The notes beneath the pieces are model-generated. The model made no database searches. It saw only the letters and a program-made list of their open reading frames with translations, and was not told the origin of the DNA. Below are positions 31,277 to 38,775 of a stretch of DNA of 64,000 nucleotides, in pieces (the stretch's first letter is position 1; each line of letters begins with the position of its first letter). Source of the stretch: a virus; IMG/VR virus record IMGVR_UViG_3300034104_005002, positions 97,055 to 161,054 of that record. One strand, written 5' to 3'. A program made the position numbers and the translations under genes.

Positions 31277-31812
31277 TCAAAAACCGGCACAATAGTTATT
31301 TACAAGAAACTGAACATAATCATCCGGTGCTTCTCCAAGGTCCTTATCATCAGGCACTACCTCAACATAATCGCCAAATTTGGCCAGTTTTCTACCGGCC
31401 TCATCATTATCACAAACAACAATGATTGGGCGATTTAGCATTTCTAGCCAGTTTTTATAATCTTTTGGTGGATTATTAGCAAGAGTAGCAAAGGCCGATT
31501 GTTTTAATTCGGTTATCCGACAGGCATCAAAGATACCTTCGGTCAGAAAGATAGGACCATCAGAAACATAATAACTTTCAAGTCCCCAGATTGCAATGGT
31601 TGGTTGGTTTTTATTTCTGTAGGTATAATATTTTCCTTTTTTCGGGCAATTAAAAACTTTTTACATCCCTCTGGTTGATATTGTTGGTAGCCCACCAATT
31701 GACCCGAGAGATTATAAAGAAGAAAAGTGGCGATGTTTAATTCTTCATCAAGAATTGGTCTGTGAAGTTCTAAGTCAAGATGACGTTGTTTTAGGTGGGT
31801 CTTTATGTTCAT
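31277..31812 (-). pseudogene. Toprim-domain (primase-like) gene with apparent -1 frameshift
   Basis: The first frame from ATG 31812 reads MNIKTHLKQRHLDLELHRPI ... VGYQQYQPEGCKK, then enters a wrong frame. Shifting -1 at TGT-AAA-AAG (about 31657-31665) continues VFNCPKKGKYYTYRNK, IAIWGLE, IFLTEGIFDA and RPIIVVCDNDEAGRKL to a stop at 31277. EGIFDA supplies the Toprim Glu and DND the metal Asps, as in DnaG-type primases and related nucleases. AAAAAG is a known slippery sequence, so programmed frameshifting, decay and base-calling error are all possible. Confidence 0.65.
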
Positions 31813-32050
31813 AACCAGTTCCGCCACAATCTTCGCATCCTAAAGTTTCTATAATTGGTTCCTCTGCATAAACATAATACCCATCTGGATTCATGAGAAC
31901 TTTTACGGTTCCTGTTCCACTACAAGTTTCACATTTAACCTTTGTAATCATTTGTTTTATCCTTTCGTTTTGCTTCCTAAGAAGTTCGGTTTCTTCCTTA
32001 AGAAGTTCGGTTTGTTTTCTTATTTTTTCTCTGAGTTTACTTTCGTCCAT
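31775..32050 (-). CDS. coiled-coil plus DnaJ-type zinc motif protein, 91 aa
   Basis: A heptad-repeat head (KLREKIRKQTELLKEETELL) precedes CETCSGTGTV and CEDCGGTGYE, the CxxCxGxG pairs of DnaJ-like zinc fingers. The head resembles the whole of the small protein at 38111-38278. Confidence 0.7.
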   Translation of the reverse strand: MDESKLREKIRKQTELLKEETELLRKQNERIKQMITKVKCETCSGTGTVKVLMNPDGYYVYAEEPIIETLGCEDCGGTGYEHKDPPKTTSS

Positions 32051-32604
32051 TCTTCATTCTTCCGATGTAAGTTTTCATAATACTCGGCCTCTTTTTTCTT
32101 ATTCTCCTCATATTTAAACATCGCCCGAAGAAGAATCTTTGGGTCCTGAGTGACGTCCTCGCTAACAACAACCGGATAACCATTCTCCCAATCATCCTCG
32201 GTTGTTTCTTCTCGGCCAATATTCTCAAAAGTTGGCCAATCTACTTCAACTCCACCAATCACCTTCTTTTTAGTCTCATAAACATCCTTGAACCACTTTA
32301 CATTCCAAGAACCATCATCATAAATGTTATAAGAAATAAAATGGAGTAGTGGTCCGAAAATATCGGCTTCTTGCCAAATCATTTCATCAAACATCTGATG
32401 TAACCATTGCCTTTTATGTGGTGAACCATACCATTCAAAATACTTTTCTACAAAAAGCAGAACATCGTCAATAGTATCTTTATAGTATGGATTTGAGCCA
32501 TACTTGTACTCATTAAGTCGGGCCAGAAAATTATTGTAATTATCCTCGATTTCTTTGATGGTTTGATTGTAAATGACTTGGGCGGTGCTAGTGATGTTTT
32601 GCAT
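32020..32604 (-). CDS. hypothetical protein, 194 aa
   Basis: MQNITSTAQVIYNQTIKEIE onward; helical, acidic and aromatic-rich. Start taken at the first ATG. The end overlaps the next gene by 31 bases. No family recognised. Confidence 0.65.
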   Translation of the reverse strand: MQNITSTAQVIYNQTIKEIEDNYNNFLARLNEYKYGSNPYYKDTIDDVLLFVEKYFEWYGSPHKRQWLHQMFDEMIWQEADIFGPLLHFISYNIYDDGSWNVKWFKDVYETKKKVIGGVEVDWPTFENIGREETTEDDWENGYPVVVSEDVTQDPKILLRAMFKYEENKKKEAEYYENLHRKNEEWTKVNSEKK

Positions 32605-32628
32605 TGTGGTTTCTTTTGGCAAGATTAG

Positions 32629-32832
32629 TTAATCAAATGATTCTAAAATAATTTGGAGTCCAGAAATAATTCCTTCAAGATTGCTCGGTGAAATGCGAAT
32701 CTTATTAGAAAGAAACTCACTTCTACCATCATTCCAACTATCTTGAATAATTTCTATATTCCCTCTATAAAAATCAATAGTAATACTACCGTTATCCAAA
32801 TCTTCAAATTGAAGAGTTCCTTTAAGTGCCAT
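32629..32832 (-). CDS. small beta protein, 67 aa
   Basis: MALKGTLQFEDLDNGSITID onward; beta strands then a helix. Function unknown. Confidence 0.6.
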   Translation of the reverse strand: MALKGTLQFEDLDNGSITIDFYRGNIEIIQDSWNDGRSEFLSNKIRISPSNLEGIISGLQIILESFD

Positions 32833-32872
32833 TTGAGTGAGTTGGTTGAACTGTGTGCATCATAAAGCAAAA

Positions 32873-32894
32873 AGGACTCCCGGTGAGGAGCCCT
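32873..32894 (-). terminator. intrinsic terminator
   Basis: AGGGCTCC-TCACCG-GGAGTCCT followed by TTTTTG on the minus strand, after the gene ending at 32919. Confidence 0.8.
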
Positions 32895-32918
32895 TGTGAC
32901 AGTTAAAAAGGTGGCTAC

Positions 32919-33470
32919 TTATACACCACAAGTAGCCATTTGTTCTTGTTGAGACTTTTGAACAAACTGAGTAATTTCACCAGACAAATCGTGAGATTCT
33001 TTGCGGGCCTCCTCAAGAATTGGGTCAATGAACCACTTCATAACTAGTTGTTCTGGGAGTCCTTTATATGACTCTGTTTTTAGATTGAGGTTAGAATGCA
33101 TAATCCAGAAAAATGGCTGGGCATAATGGGAAAGCATATTCGTAGAAATTTCTAGAATATCGGAGGGTTTATCATCATAATAATCAATATCATTCATATA
33201 GAGGGCGTGTGCATATCCGGAGATACAGTGAGCAGTCCCACAACTAGTTTTTGTGTGGAAGGCCTTCATATAAAATCTATTTTGATTTGATTTAATAATA
33301 GAGGCAACCTTTACAAGATTACTCCATTGCTCGGTCGTGATGGAACTTCCACTATTGAAAATAGAATCATTCCGCCCAAACATAAAACTAACTGGCCTTA
33401 CACCAGTAATTTGTTCAGACTCAGCAAGCAGAGCAAAATAGTTGTTCTTGAAATCAATTGGAGTCAACAT
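32919..33470 (-). CDS. hypothetical protein with CGTAHCISGYA motif, 183 aa
   Basis: A helical protein whose centre FHTKTSCGTAHCISGYAHAL resembles the C-G-T-x-x-C-x-x-G segment of small phage and bacterial proteins of unknown function. The two Cys and His could bind a metal. Confidence 0.65.
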   Translation of the reverse strand: MLTPIDFKNNYFALLAESEQITGVRPVSFMFGRNDSIFNSGSSITTEQWSNLVKVASIIKSNQNRFYMKAFHTKTSCGTAHCISGYAHALYMNDIDYYDDKPSDILEISTNMLSHYAQPFFWIMHSNLNLKTESYKGLPEQLVMKWFIDPILEEARKESHDLSGEITQFVQKSQQEQMATCGV

Positions 33471-33556
33471 AATTTAAAATGAGTTGGTTGAACTGAGTGT
33501 ATTATAGGGGATATTGATGGGAGGTGGTAGGGTCCTTGTGCCAGTTACTCAGGTGT

Positions 33557-33847
33557 CTACTCCATCGCAGTAATCTTTATATTAGAAATAGTCGTTCCTT
33601 TTGAGAATTCTTTTGTCTGGTTCTTTATTGCTCGATAAGAAGTGTGAATTCCAAATTTCCAATAAAGAACTCTACCAACAAAATCGTGAAACTCTTTCAG
33701 ATACACTGGTGGAACCTCAATATCTTCCTCTCGTCCTCGGTAATTTCTAATATTTCTTTCATTCCAGTCCTGAGTCATTCTCCTATAATCCCTCTCATAA
33801 TCCTCAAGAGTAATTGTGAACTCTGCGGTTATTTTAATTGGTTTCAT
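33557..33847 (-). CDS. hypothetical protein, 96 aa
   Basis: MKPIKITAEFTITLEDYERD onward; beta strands around a helical Tyr/Arg-rich middle. Overlaps the upstream gene's end by 14 bases. Confidence 0.6.
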   Translation of the reverse strand: MKPIKITAEFTITLEDYERDYRRMTQDWNERNIRNYRGREEDIEVPPVYLKEFHDFVGRVLYWKFGIHTSYRAIKNQTKEFSKGTTISNIKITAME

Positions 33848-34061
33848 TGGAACAATCCAAAAAGTAATAATAACGAGCCGAATTGGGTGGGATATAGCGG
33901 ACTACCTTACAATTTTTATAGGTGTCCACTTCTCCAAACTTTTGTGGTGGTTCTTTTGGCATCTTTGGAATTTTAGATACAAGATAAACAGCCAAAAATG
34001 TTGGTATGGAAAGTACAATACTTAAAATTATACATTCGCCAATATTTAAAAGTGTTTTCAT
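33834..34061 (-). CDS. membrane-anchored small protein, 75 aa
   Basis: An N-terminal transmembrane helix (CIILSIVLSIPTFLAVYL) is followed by FGEVDTYKNCKVVRYIPPNS, ARYYYFLDCSN, a short beta domain I recognise from many small phage membrane proteins. Function unknown. Confidence 0.65.
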   Translation of the reverse strand: MKTLLNIGECIILSIVLSIPTFLAVYLVSKIPKMPKEPPQKFGEVDTYKNCKVVRYIPPNSARYYYFLDCSNETN

Positions 34062-34074
34062 AATAATCAACAGA

Positions 34075-34293
34075 TCACGAAACGATGAAACGATGAGATT
34101 TAAAGATATCGTATCCATAATCAGTACTAACAAAGAATCCCAATTCTTCCAACCTCTTCTTATCCTCAGAGGATACATAAAAAGGTGAAATTGCAGGATT
34201 AACAGTCAAAGAATTGTTTTCACAATGGAACAATGGGGGTTCAAAATTTCCATATTTGGAAAAGATTTGGAGTGCTTCAATTAGGTCGTTCAT
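34075..34293 (-). CDS. hypothetical protein, 72 aa
   Basis: MNDLIEALQIFSKYGNFEPP onward with PLFHCENNSLTV; the layout 'l..AL.if..Y....p..CeHd.L.V' is common in small phage proteins and may be a ligand-binding alpha/beta unit. Confidence 0.65.
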   Translation of the reverse strand: MNDLIEALQIFSKYGNFEPPLFHCENNSLTVNPAISPFYVSSEDKKRLEELGFFVSTDYGYDIFKSHRFIVS

Positions 34294-34302
34294 AATAATA
34301 AT

Positions 34303-34536
34303 TCAAATTTCGTCTACAAAACTAACAGTCGGAGTAAGTCCTTGAATTTTGTACTCCTCAATTTTCTTGAATGTTTCTGTGGTGAAAGAATCATCTTCTA
34401 GTTCTTTTTGACTAGCAAATTTGAGAAATAAGTTGTAATCATAAGAATCAAGGTCTTTTGATGGGACTATGCTGTTTGCATCAAAAAATTCAACTTTACC
34501 GGACTTTATGAGTTCTTCTAATTCTTTAATTTTCAT
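34303..34536 (-). CDS. hypothetical protein, 77 aa
   Basis: MKIKELEELIKSGKVEFFDA onward. A middle segment (DYNLFLKFASQKELEDDSFT) resembles the protein at 60532-60765 (EYSLYLEYATPEELEKDKVS), so these two are distant paralogues. Confidence 0.6.
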   Translation of the reverse strand: MKIKELEELIKSGKVEFFDANSIVPSKDLDSYDYNLFLKFASQKELEDDSFTTETFKKIEEYKIQGLTPTVSFVDEI

Positions 34537-34760
34537 TTTGATAAGTGTTCTCGTTTGTCAAGTTCTTCTTTTATTACAGAAAGTTTTTGATTAATTTTTT
34601 TTCTATTTTCTCTCCATTCAACACAAGAAGAACAATCACAATACCATACCCAGTCCGCTGCATAAACGTGTAAATACTCTCTTTCTTTACGATAAACCCC
34701 CAAGAGACGATGAGTGGGGAGTTTAAGAATTGTTTCTAGTTTGTTTCTGTTAGGGTCCAT
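34533..34760 (-). CDS. small Cys-containing helical protein, 75 aa
   Basis: THRLLGVYRKEREYLHVYAA with YCDCSSCVEW and a helical tail VIKEELDKREHL. The same order 'T.RLl.yyKk.R...CdC..C...L..IK..L..REH' occurs in many small phage proteins. Overlaps both neighbours slightly. Confidence 0.65.
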   Translation of the reverse strand: MDPNRNKLETILKLPTHRLLGVYRKEREYLHVYAADWVWYCDCSSCVEWRENRKKINQKLSVIKEELDKREHLSK

Positions 34761-34765
34761 AATAT

Positions 34766-35113
34766 TTAAATCGTCTCCATTACTTCTTCAAAAAATTTAA
34801 TATTGGCAATGCGCCTTTGAGCATGTTTGGTAAATTCAATAAGAACTTTGGTTGTTGGTGACATATAACTATCCCATTTTTGGTTAGTCTCCAAGTAACT
34901 CACGAGTTCCACCAGATACTTGACAGAACAACTACACATCTCAAAAGATTTTCCAACAATCCAATTATCAGTGATAAAATCATAAAGAACAGGAGCCGGT
35001 TCTTGGCTATTGCACACCGCCTCAAACATGTCATTACGAAAATCATGCATTTCGTCATTCTCCATGAACAAACGAACCACATTGCTAGTTGAAGAATGAT
35101 GCTCAAATTTCAT
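34766..35113 (-). CDS. hypothetical helical protein, 115 aa
   Basis: MKFEHHSSTSNVVRLFMEND onward; all-helical, with three Cys (AVCNSQ, MCSCSV). Function unknown. Confidence 0.6.
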   Translation of the reverse strand: MKFEHHSSTSNVVRLFMENDEMHDFRNDMFEAVCNSQEPAPVLYDFITDNWIVGKSFEMCSCSVKYLVELVSYLETNQKWDSYMSPTTKVLIEFTKHAQRRIANIKFFEEVMETI

Positions 35114-35155
35114 GGTGGATTGCTGTTTGATTATGGGATAATTTTAAAAGAAAAG

Positions 35156-35173
35156 GACCCTGGGGGTAGGGTC
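35156..35173 (-). terminator. intrinsic terminator
   Basis: GACCCT-ACCCCC-AGGGTC then CTTTTCTTTT on the minus strand, between the genes at 35201 and 35113. Confidence 0.75.
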
Positions 35174-35200
35174 ATTGTGCCAGTTTATAAAGTGTCAACC

Positions 35201-35500
35201 TCAATAACCTTCAATAGGGATATACCCGACACTATAACAAGTTTCACAATCCTCCAAATCACACTCTGCCCAAGAGTATTCTGAATGGATATTATCCTCA
35301 TCAAAATCGGCAGCAAATTGAGCACTTACAATTTTGTATTGTTCATTATTTTGGTCAGGGTCATTAACATCAACATAATGAAGTATCCAACTCTCTCCGT
35401 GACCTTCACAATCAGGGCACCTACGAAATCCTGTCTTGCCCGTGAGAATGTCCCGAAGTTCTCCCGCCTCAAGAGAAACGCCGTATTCTGAGAAGTACAT
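35201..35500 (-). CDS. zinc-ribbon-like protein, 99 aa
   Basis: CPDCEGHGES (DnaJ-like) near residue 33 and DCETCYSVGY near the end are likely zinc pairs around a beta-rich acidic middle. Function unknown. Confidence 0.65.
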   Translation of the reverse strand: MYFSEYGVSLEAGELRDILTGKTGFRRCPDCEGHGESWILHYVDVNDPDQNNEQYKIVSAQFAADFDEDNIHSEYSWAECDLEDCETCYSVGYIPIEGY

Positions 35501-35636
35501 TATTAGTTTTTGTATTGGGTTTGGGTGGAGCAGTCATCATACGTCTAAATGTGCAGTTTTACAAAGGAGGCTGTGCAGGTTCTTGAAGTGTCACAAGGGA
35601 ATAAAGGTAATTTTTTGACCAATCCAAAAGTAAACA

Positions 35637-35813
35637 TTAGTCTTGAATTAGAGTGATAATAGAAAGAACAGTATTGCAAAAAGCCCAGCCGATACAAGCT
35701 CCCAAAAGAAATGGGTAGATTGCAAGGCTGTTTAGAATAAGAGCAAGAATAAAATAGATAATTGCTCGCTGAGCATATACAATGTAGCGTTGGTTGGGGT
35801 TGATGTTGTACAT
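35637..35813 (-). CDS. small membrane protein, 58 aa
   Basis: Two transmembrane helices (AIIYFILALILNSLAIYPFL, ACIGWAFCNTVLSIITLI). The start at 35813 is used because the hairpin and promoter lie within the longer frame. The 35511-35636 stretch downstream shows no convincing gene. Confidence 0.6.
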   Translation of the reverse strand: MYNINPNQRYIVYAQRAIIYFILALILNSLAIYPFLLGACIGWAFCNTVLSIITLIQD

Positions 35814-35868
35814 TGAAATGGGTGACTTATGGTGGTGTGGTGGACAGTAGGTTAACTGCCCATCCTTT

Positions 35869-36105
35869 TCAATCTCGACTCCAATTGACTTCAGTTCGTG
35901 GATAAAAAAGCATTCCCCCGTGACCATCGGAATCAGATCCGGCATTGCAAACAGGACACGTCATCCATGAAAATTCCCCCTCTAGTTGATCTGTTGAAAT
36001 GTGAGTCAGTTCTGATTGCCTTGCAGTGGCAGTAGAGCCACATTCCATACATCGACCACGCCAGATGCGTTCTTTCTTGGGGATTCCGCGATAAGTGATT
36101 TCCAT
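35869..36105 (-). CDS. zinc-ribbon protein, 78 aa
   Basis: CMECGS near residue 19 and CPVCNAG near residue 51 form two CxxC knuckles with short beta hairpins, a classical zinc ribbon. It lies 2 bases after the upstream gene. Function unknown. Confidence 0.7.
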   Translation of the reverse strand: MEITYRGIPKKERIWRGRCMECGSTATARQSELTHISTDQLEGEFSWMTCPVCNAGSDSDGHGGMLFYPRTEVNWSRD

Positions 36106-36107
36106 AA

Positions 36108-36380
36108 TCAGGCGGGGTCGTAAGTCATTTCAAAAATATCTGGCTTGCAGAAGTAAAATTCGTTCTTTACTCCTCGGATAAGAAAGTCCCCAATAGTGCT
36201 ACTGTGTGGACCCTCAAGAGTAGTGATATACATCAGGCAAGTTCCGTCTGGATTTTGAAGGTATCGGAGCTTTCCAGGATTGCAGCTTTCCACCCACTCA
36301 TAAAGAGCCTGGGTGCATTCAAGTGTTCCGTCAAATTGACGAGCCTCAATAGTGACTGGTTTTTTAGTGTAGAATGCCAT
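36108..36380 (-). CDS. conserved phage protein 'KPVTIEARQFDG', 90 aa
   Basis: KKPVTIEARQFDGTLE, ITTLEGPHSSTIGDFLIRG and EFYFCKPDIFEMTYDP are the hallmark segments of a very widespread phage protein family of about 80-110 residues whose function has not been established. Confidence 0.8.
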   Translation of the reverse strand: MAFYTKKPVTIEARQFDGTLECTQALYEWVESCNPGKLRYLQNPDGTCLMYITTLEGPHSSTIGDFLIRGVKNEFYFCKPDIFEMTYDPA

Positions 36381-36478
36381 TTTTTGTTTGTTTGATGAAT
36401 TAAGTGGACTTTTTTAGTATAGAGTGAAATGGGCGGCTTGTGGTGGTGCAGTGGACGGTTTAAAAAGTGGTTTCATAA

Positions 36479-36679
36479 TTAAGAAAAATTGGGCATAGGA
36501 TGCCAATGGGTTGGTGGAAATGGGTGTGGCCATCTAGCAAATGCGTCCTCACTTTCCATCCAAACATAATATGGGTCAGTTGTATAAGGAACTCCATTTG
36601 GAGTTACTACAACATCCTTGGCAATGACAGCAAACATTTTGCGGTCTTTTGGTGCAGTTTCAATTGGAAGCCAGTTCAT
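36479..36679 (-). CDS. DUF551-like phage protein, 66 aa
   Basis: WLPIETAPKDRK at the start and PPTHWHPMP at the end are the two conserved ends of DUF551-type phage proteins, small beta modules with unknown role. ATGA overlap with the upstream Sm-like gene's stop. Confidence 0.75.
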   Translation of the reverse strand: MNWLPIETAPKDRKMFAVIAKDVVVTPNGVPYTTDPYYVWMESEDAFARWPHPFPPTHWHPMPNFS

Positions 36680-37245
36680 TTTTTAAGAGAATGAAGAAGT
36701 TGAGCAATTTGTTCCTCAGACAGATTTTTTACGGCTTCTTTGGCCTTTTCTACTTCGGGGTCTACATCAGGAATTTCTTTGGTTTCAATGTGGAAGGCTC
36801 CTTCTTCATAGATTTCTGTAATCCATTGAGTAGTTGGGCAATGAGAACGCTTTCCTGAATTTGTAAACTGAAACCCACCGATGTTTAAATCACCAGAAAT
36901 TTTTCCAATATATTGGGTTGAAAGGCCCGAGTATTCTTTATTCAGCCGAATAAGAATAGTCTTTCCAATAAACTTATTGAGGTCAATGTGTGGATGTTTT
37001 TGGGCAAGTCCGGTGAATTTCATGGTTTTTGTGAATGGTTTGATTGATACGATGTCGTGGGGTTCTGCCACGCAAGAGTTACTATAATATCCTAGTGTAT
37101 TATAATAATTTGGGTTATTTCCTATTTTAAATCTGAAGCTAAAACGTGAATCTAGACATTCTTCAACTACGCCAATATATCCCTCTCCGTTTCGGAGTTC
37201 TATTTGGACCTCTTGATTGAGGTATTTGTCAAGATGGATGCTCAT
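36676..37245 (-). CDS. tandem Sm-like domain protein, 189 aa
   Basis: Paralogue of 29964-30503 over its full length: MSIHLDKYLNQEVQIELRNG, then HIDLNKFIGKTILIRL, a Tyr/Gly-rich part and the tail LSEEQIAQLLHSLKK. Confidence 0.65.
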   Translation of the reverse strand: MSIHLDKYLNQEVQIELRNGEGYIGVVEECLDSRFSFRFKIGNNPNYYNTLGYYSNSCVAEPHDIVSIKPFTKTMKFTGLAQKHPHIDLNKFIGKTILIRLNKEYSGLSTQYIGKISGDLNIGGFQFTNSGKRSHCPTTQWITEIYEEGAFHIETKEIPDVDPEVEKAKEAVKNLSEEQIAQLLHSLKK

Positions 37246-37323
37246 AAGTTTCTTGTGAAATGCTTGGTAATTTTAGTGGATGGATTGCGGCTGGGCCTTA
37301 AGAGGTGGGCACCTTTCAAATCG

Positions 37324-37461
37324 TCACAACCACTCCTCTATAAAATAATCAACAGTAATTTCATTCTGTTTACAAAATTCTTCTACATTATCAGGAATAC
37401 TTTTTGTAATTTCAGAAAGAGCGAATCTTTCCCACAAAAGATAGAAATTTTCTTCAGTCAT
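37324..37461 (-). CDS. small acidic helical protein, 45 aa
   Basis: MTEENFYLLWERFALSEITK onward; overlaps the upstream gene by 4 bases (ATGA). Confidence 0.55.
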   Translation of the reverse strand: MTEENFYLLWERFALSEITKSIPDNVEEFCKQNEITVDYFIEEWL

Positions 37462-37616
37462 TGGTCTCGTAAAGAATTCAGTTGGTTTTGATAATAAGAA
37501 ATGTCGTCTAGAATAGAATCCACAATGTTTTGTTTATATTGTGGATTTTGGTCTAGTTCTTCTTTAAGATTTTTGATTCTTTTTGTGAGAAGATTAATGG
37601 TTTCTGTGGTGTTCAT
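37458..37616 (-). CDS. small coiled-coil protein, 52 aa
   Basis: MNTTETINLLTKRIKNLKEE onward, continuous heptads to the end (YYQNQLNSLRDQ). Coupled to 37324-37461. Confidence 0.55.
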   Translation of the reverse strand: MNTTETINLLTKRIKNLKEELDQNPQYKQNIVDSILDDISYYQNQLNSLRDQ

Positions 37617-37631
37617 GGTAAAAAATACTTA

Positions 37632-37859
37632 CTATGTCCAAGAATGGACTGTTGTAACTAATTCTTCAATACCTTCTTTATTAAACTGGTATGTTGCGAC
37701 TAAATTACCTTCACCACCATATAATGGGATTTCATAAAGAACCAAGCCATCATTATGACGATGAACTTCTCCACCAGATTCTTCAGACATATTAATATCA
37801 ATTACATCGCCGCAACTCATATTAGTAATTTTTTCAATGTCTTGATGTAAAGTGTTCAT
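37632..37859 (-). CDS. hypothetical acidic protein, 75 aa
   Basis: MNTLHQDIEKITNMSCGDVI onward, beta-rich with His/Asn/Asp (EVHRHNDGLVLYEIP). It is the gene immediately downstream of the tRNA on the minus strand. Confidence 0.6.
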   Translation of the reverse strand: MNTLHQDIEKITNMSCGDVIDINMSEESGGEVHRHNDGLVLYEIPLYGGEGNLVATYQFNKEGIEELVTTVHSWT

Positions 37860-37879
37860 AATAAAGAATAGTAGGTTAG

Positions 37880-37958
37880 TACTCCACCCCAGATTTGAAC
37901 TGGGAATCCGAAGAAGCAGATTTTGAGTCTGCCGCGTTTACCGTTTCGCCAGTGGAGT
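37880..37958 (-). tRNA. tRNA-Leu (CAA)
   Basis: All parts of the cloverleaf fold on the minus strand: acceptor ACTCCAC / GTGGAGT (7 bp), D stem GCG/CGC, anticodon stem GCAGA/TCTGC with loop CTCAAAA (anticodon CAA, reads UUG), an 11-base variable region and T stem CCCAG/CTGGG with loop TTCAAAT. Discriminator A; CCA is not encoded. Variable arm slightly short for tRNA-Leu. Confidence 0.92.
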
Positions 37959-38043
37959 AAGAAAAACAAGCCTGCTTCAACTCAGGCCCATTGTAACGGA
38001 TTAAATAGAAGAAAAGAAGCCTGCACAAATTCCTTTTCGATTT

Positions 38044-38090
38044 GTGTTAAGTGAGACGGAATCCCAAAATTGAGCGAGAGCCCTTAACAC
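38044..38090 (-). repeat. 8-bp inverted repeat upstream of the tRNA
   Basis: GTGTTAAG (38044-38051) and CTTAACAC (38083-38090) enclose a 31-base loop. It lies in the leader between the coiled-coil gene and the tRNA. May be an RNA-processing structure; no tRNA fold is possible. Confidence 0.4.
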
Positions 38091-38110
38091 CTTTAAAGAA
38101 TAGCACCCGA

Positions 38111-38278
38111 TCAGGGAGAATCTGGTGGTCGTGTGCCAGTTTGTGAATTGGTCTTTTTAAGGGTTTGAATCAGTTGTTCCAGTCTTTCATTTTGTTTTTT
38201 AATTAATTCCGTTTCCTTTTTAATTAATTCCGTGCTCTTTTTAATTAATTCTCTAAGTTCTTTTTCGGTTTTTACCAT
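38111..38278 (-). CDS. small coiled-coil protein with internal repeats, 55 aa
   Basis: MVKTEKELRELIKK then STELIKK-ETELIKKQNERL: a heptad coiled coil in which a TTAATTAA-containing DNA unit is repeated. Its sequence resembles the head of the zinc-motif protein at 31775-32050. The C-terminus reads through the intergenic hairpin. Confidence 0.5.
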   Translation of the reverse strand: MVKTEKELRELIKKSTELIKKETELIKKQNERLEQLIQTLKKTNSQTGTRPPDSP

Positions 38279-38390
38279 TTTTCTTGTTTACAAGTTTATC
38301 GACAGATTCCCTAAGTTTATCAGCGGTTTTATGAAGATCATCAGCATCTTTCTCAGATACAAAACGATAATAGCCAAAAAGTGCCCAGAC
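38253..38390 (-). pseudogene. headless gene fragment
   Basis: An open frame without a start codon: VWALFGYYRFVSEKDADDLH ... ESVDKLVNKKNGKN. It reads like the tail of a membrane-anchored coiled-coil protein. Its upstream boundary falls exactly in a copy of the intergenic hairpin (AAGTGTCCACTTTTT / AAAAAGT...GGGCACTT), as if the hairpin had marked a recombination joint. Confidence 0.35.
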
Positions 38391-38410
38391 TTTTTAAAAA
38401 GTGGACACTT

Positions 38411-38656
38411 TTAAGATTGGCTCAGTTGTGCAATTTTTTCTTTAATGTTCTTTGCCGACTCAAAATCTTTATTCGCAACGGCCTCTTCTAGGCTCTCTTG
38501 CAGTGAAGAAATGGCCACAAAACTAGCTGATTCTTCTAGTTCAGCAATCCAGGATTTAGGGGCAGATTCCAAAACTTCTAGAGCAGTACTTTCTTCTCTA
38601 AAGATACCCGATTCCATGAGAATTTTAAGAATTTCTTGGGCGATTAGGTCTTGCAT
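38411..38656 (-). CDS. UVR-motif-like helical protein, 81 aa
   Basis: After an acidic helical head, the C-terminal SLQESLEEAVANKDFESAKN and KEKIAQL fit the UVR-type helical hairpin (L...a...A....dfe.A...r..I..L) used for protein contacts in UvrB/UvrC and others. Start at 38656 (MQDLIAQEILKI). Confidence 0.6.
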   Translation of the reverse strand: MQDLIAQEILKILMESGIFREESTALEVLESAPKSWIAELEESASFVAISSLQESLEEAVANKDFESAKNIKEKIAQLSQS

Positions 38657-38660
38657 GATA

Positions 38661-38672
38661 TCAATAAATAAT
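38661..38672 (+). promoter_or_regulatory. late-promoter-like TCAATAAATAAT
   Basis: Plus-strand AATAAATA 20-31 bases before the ATG of the tiny plus-strand gene at 38692. Confidence 0.4.
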
Positions 38673-38691
38673 AAGTATTTATGGAAAAACA

Positions 38692-38775
38692 ATGACCCAA
38701 GAAATTCTTACTGGTTTTTGTGTTCTTCTTGTTGGATCTGTTACGGCTTATTTAATTAAGTTCAGTAAACCATAA
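38692..38775 (+). CDS. tiny plus-strand membrane protein, 27 aa
   Basis: MTQEILTGFCVLLVGSVTAY followed by LIKFSKP: one transmembrane helix with a basic tail. A late-promoter-like site precedes it. It is a rare plus-strand gene in this part of the window and overlaps the end of the convergent gene by 14 bases. Confidence 0.5.
   Translation: MTQEILTGFCVLLVGSVTAYLIKFSKP

Noticed and set aside
35511-35636. 30-codon frame MFTFGLVKKLPLFPC
   Set aside because: Runs through the intergenic hairpin and has no supporting site; nothing convincing found in this gap.
38020-38100. Second tRNA next to tRNA-Leu
   Set aside because: Only an 8-bp inverted repeat; no anticodon arm or T loop can be drawn.
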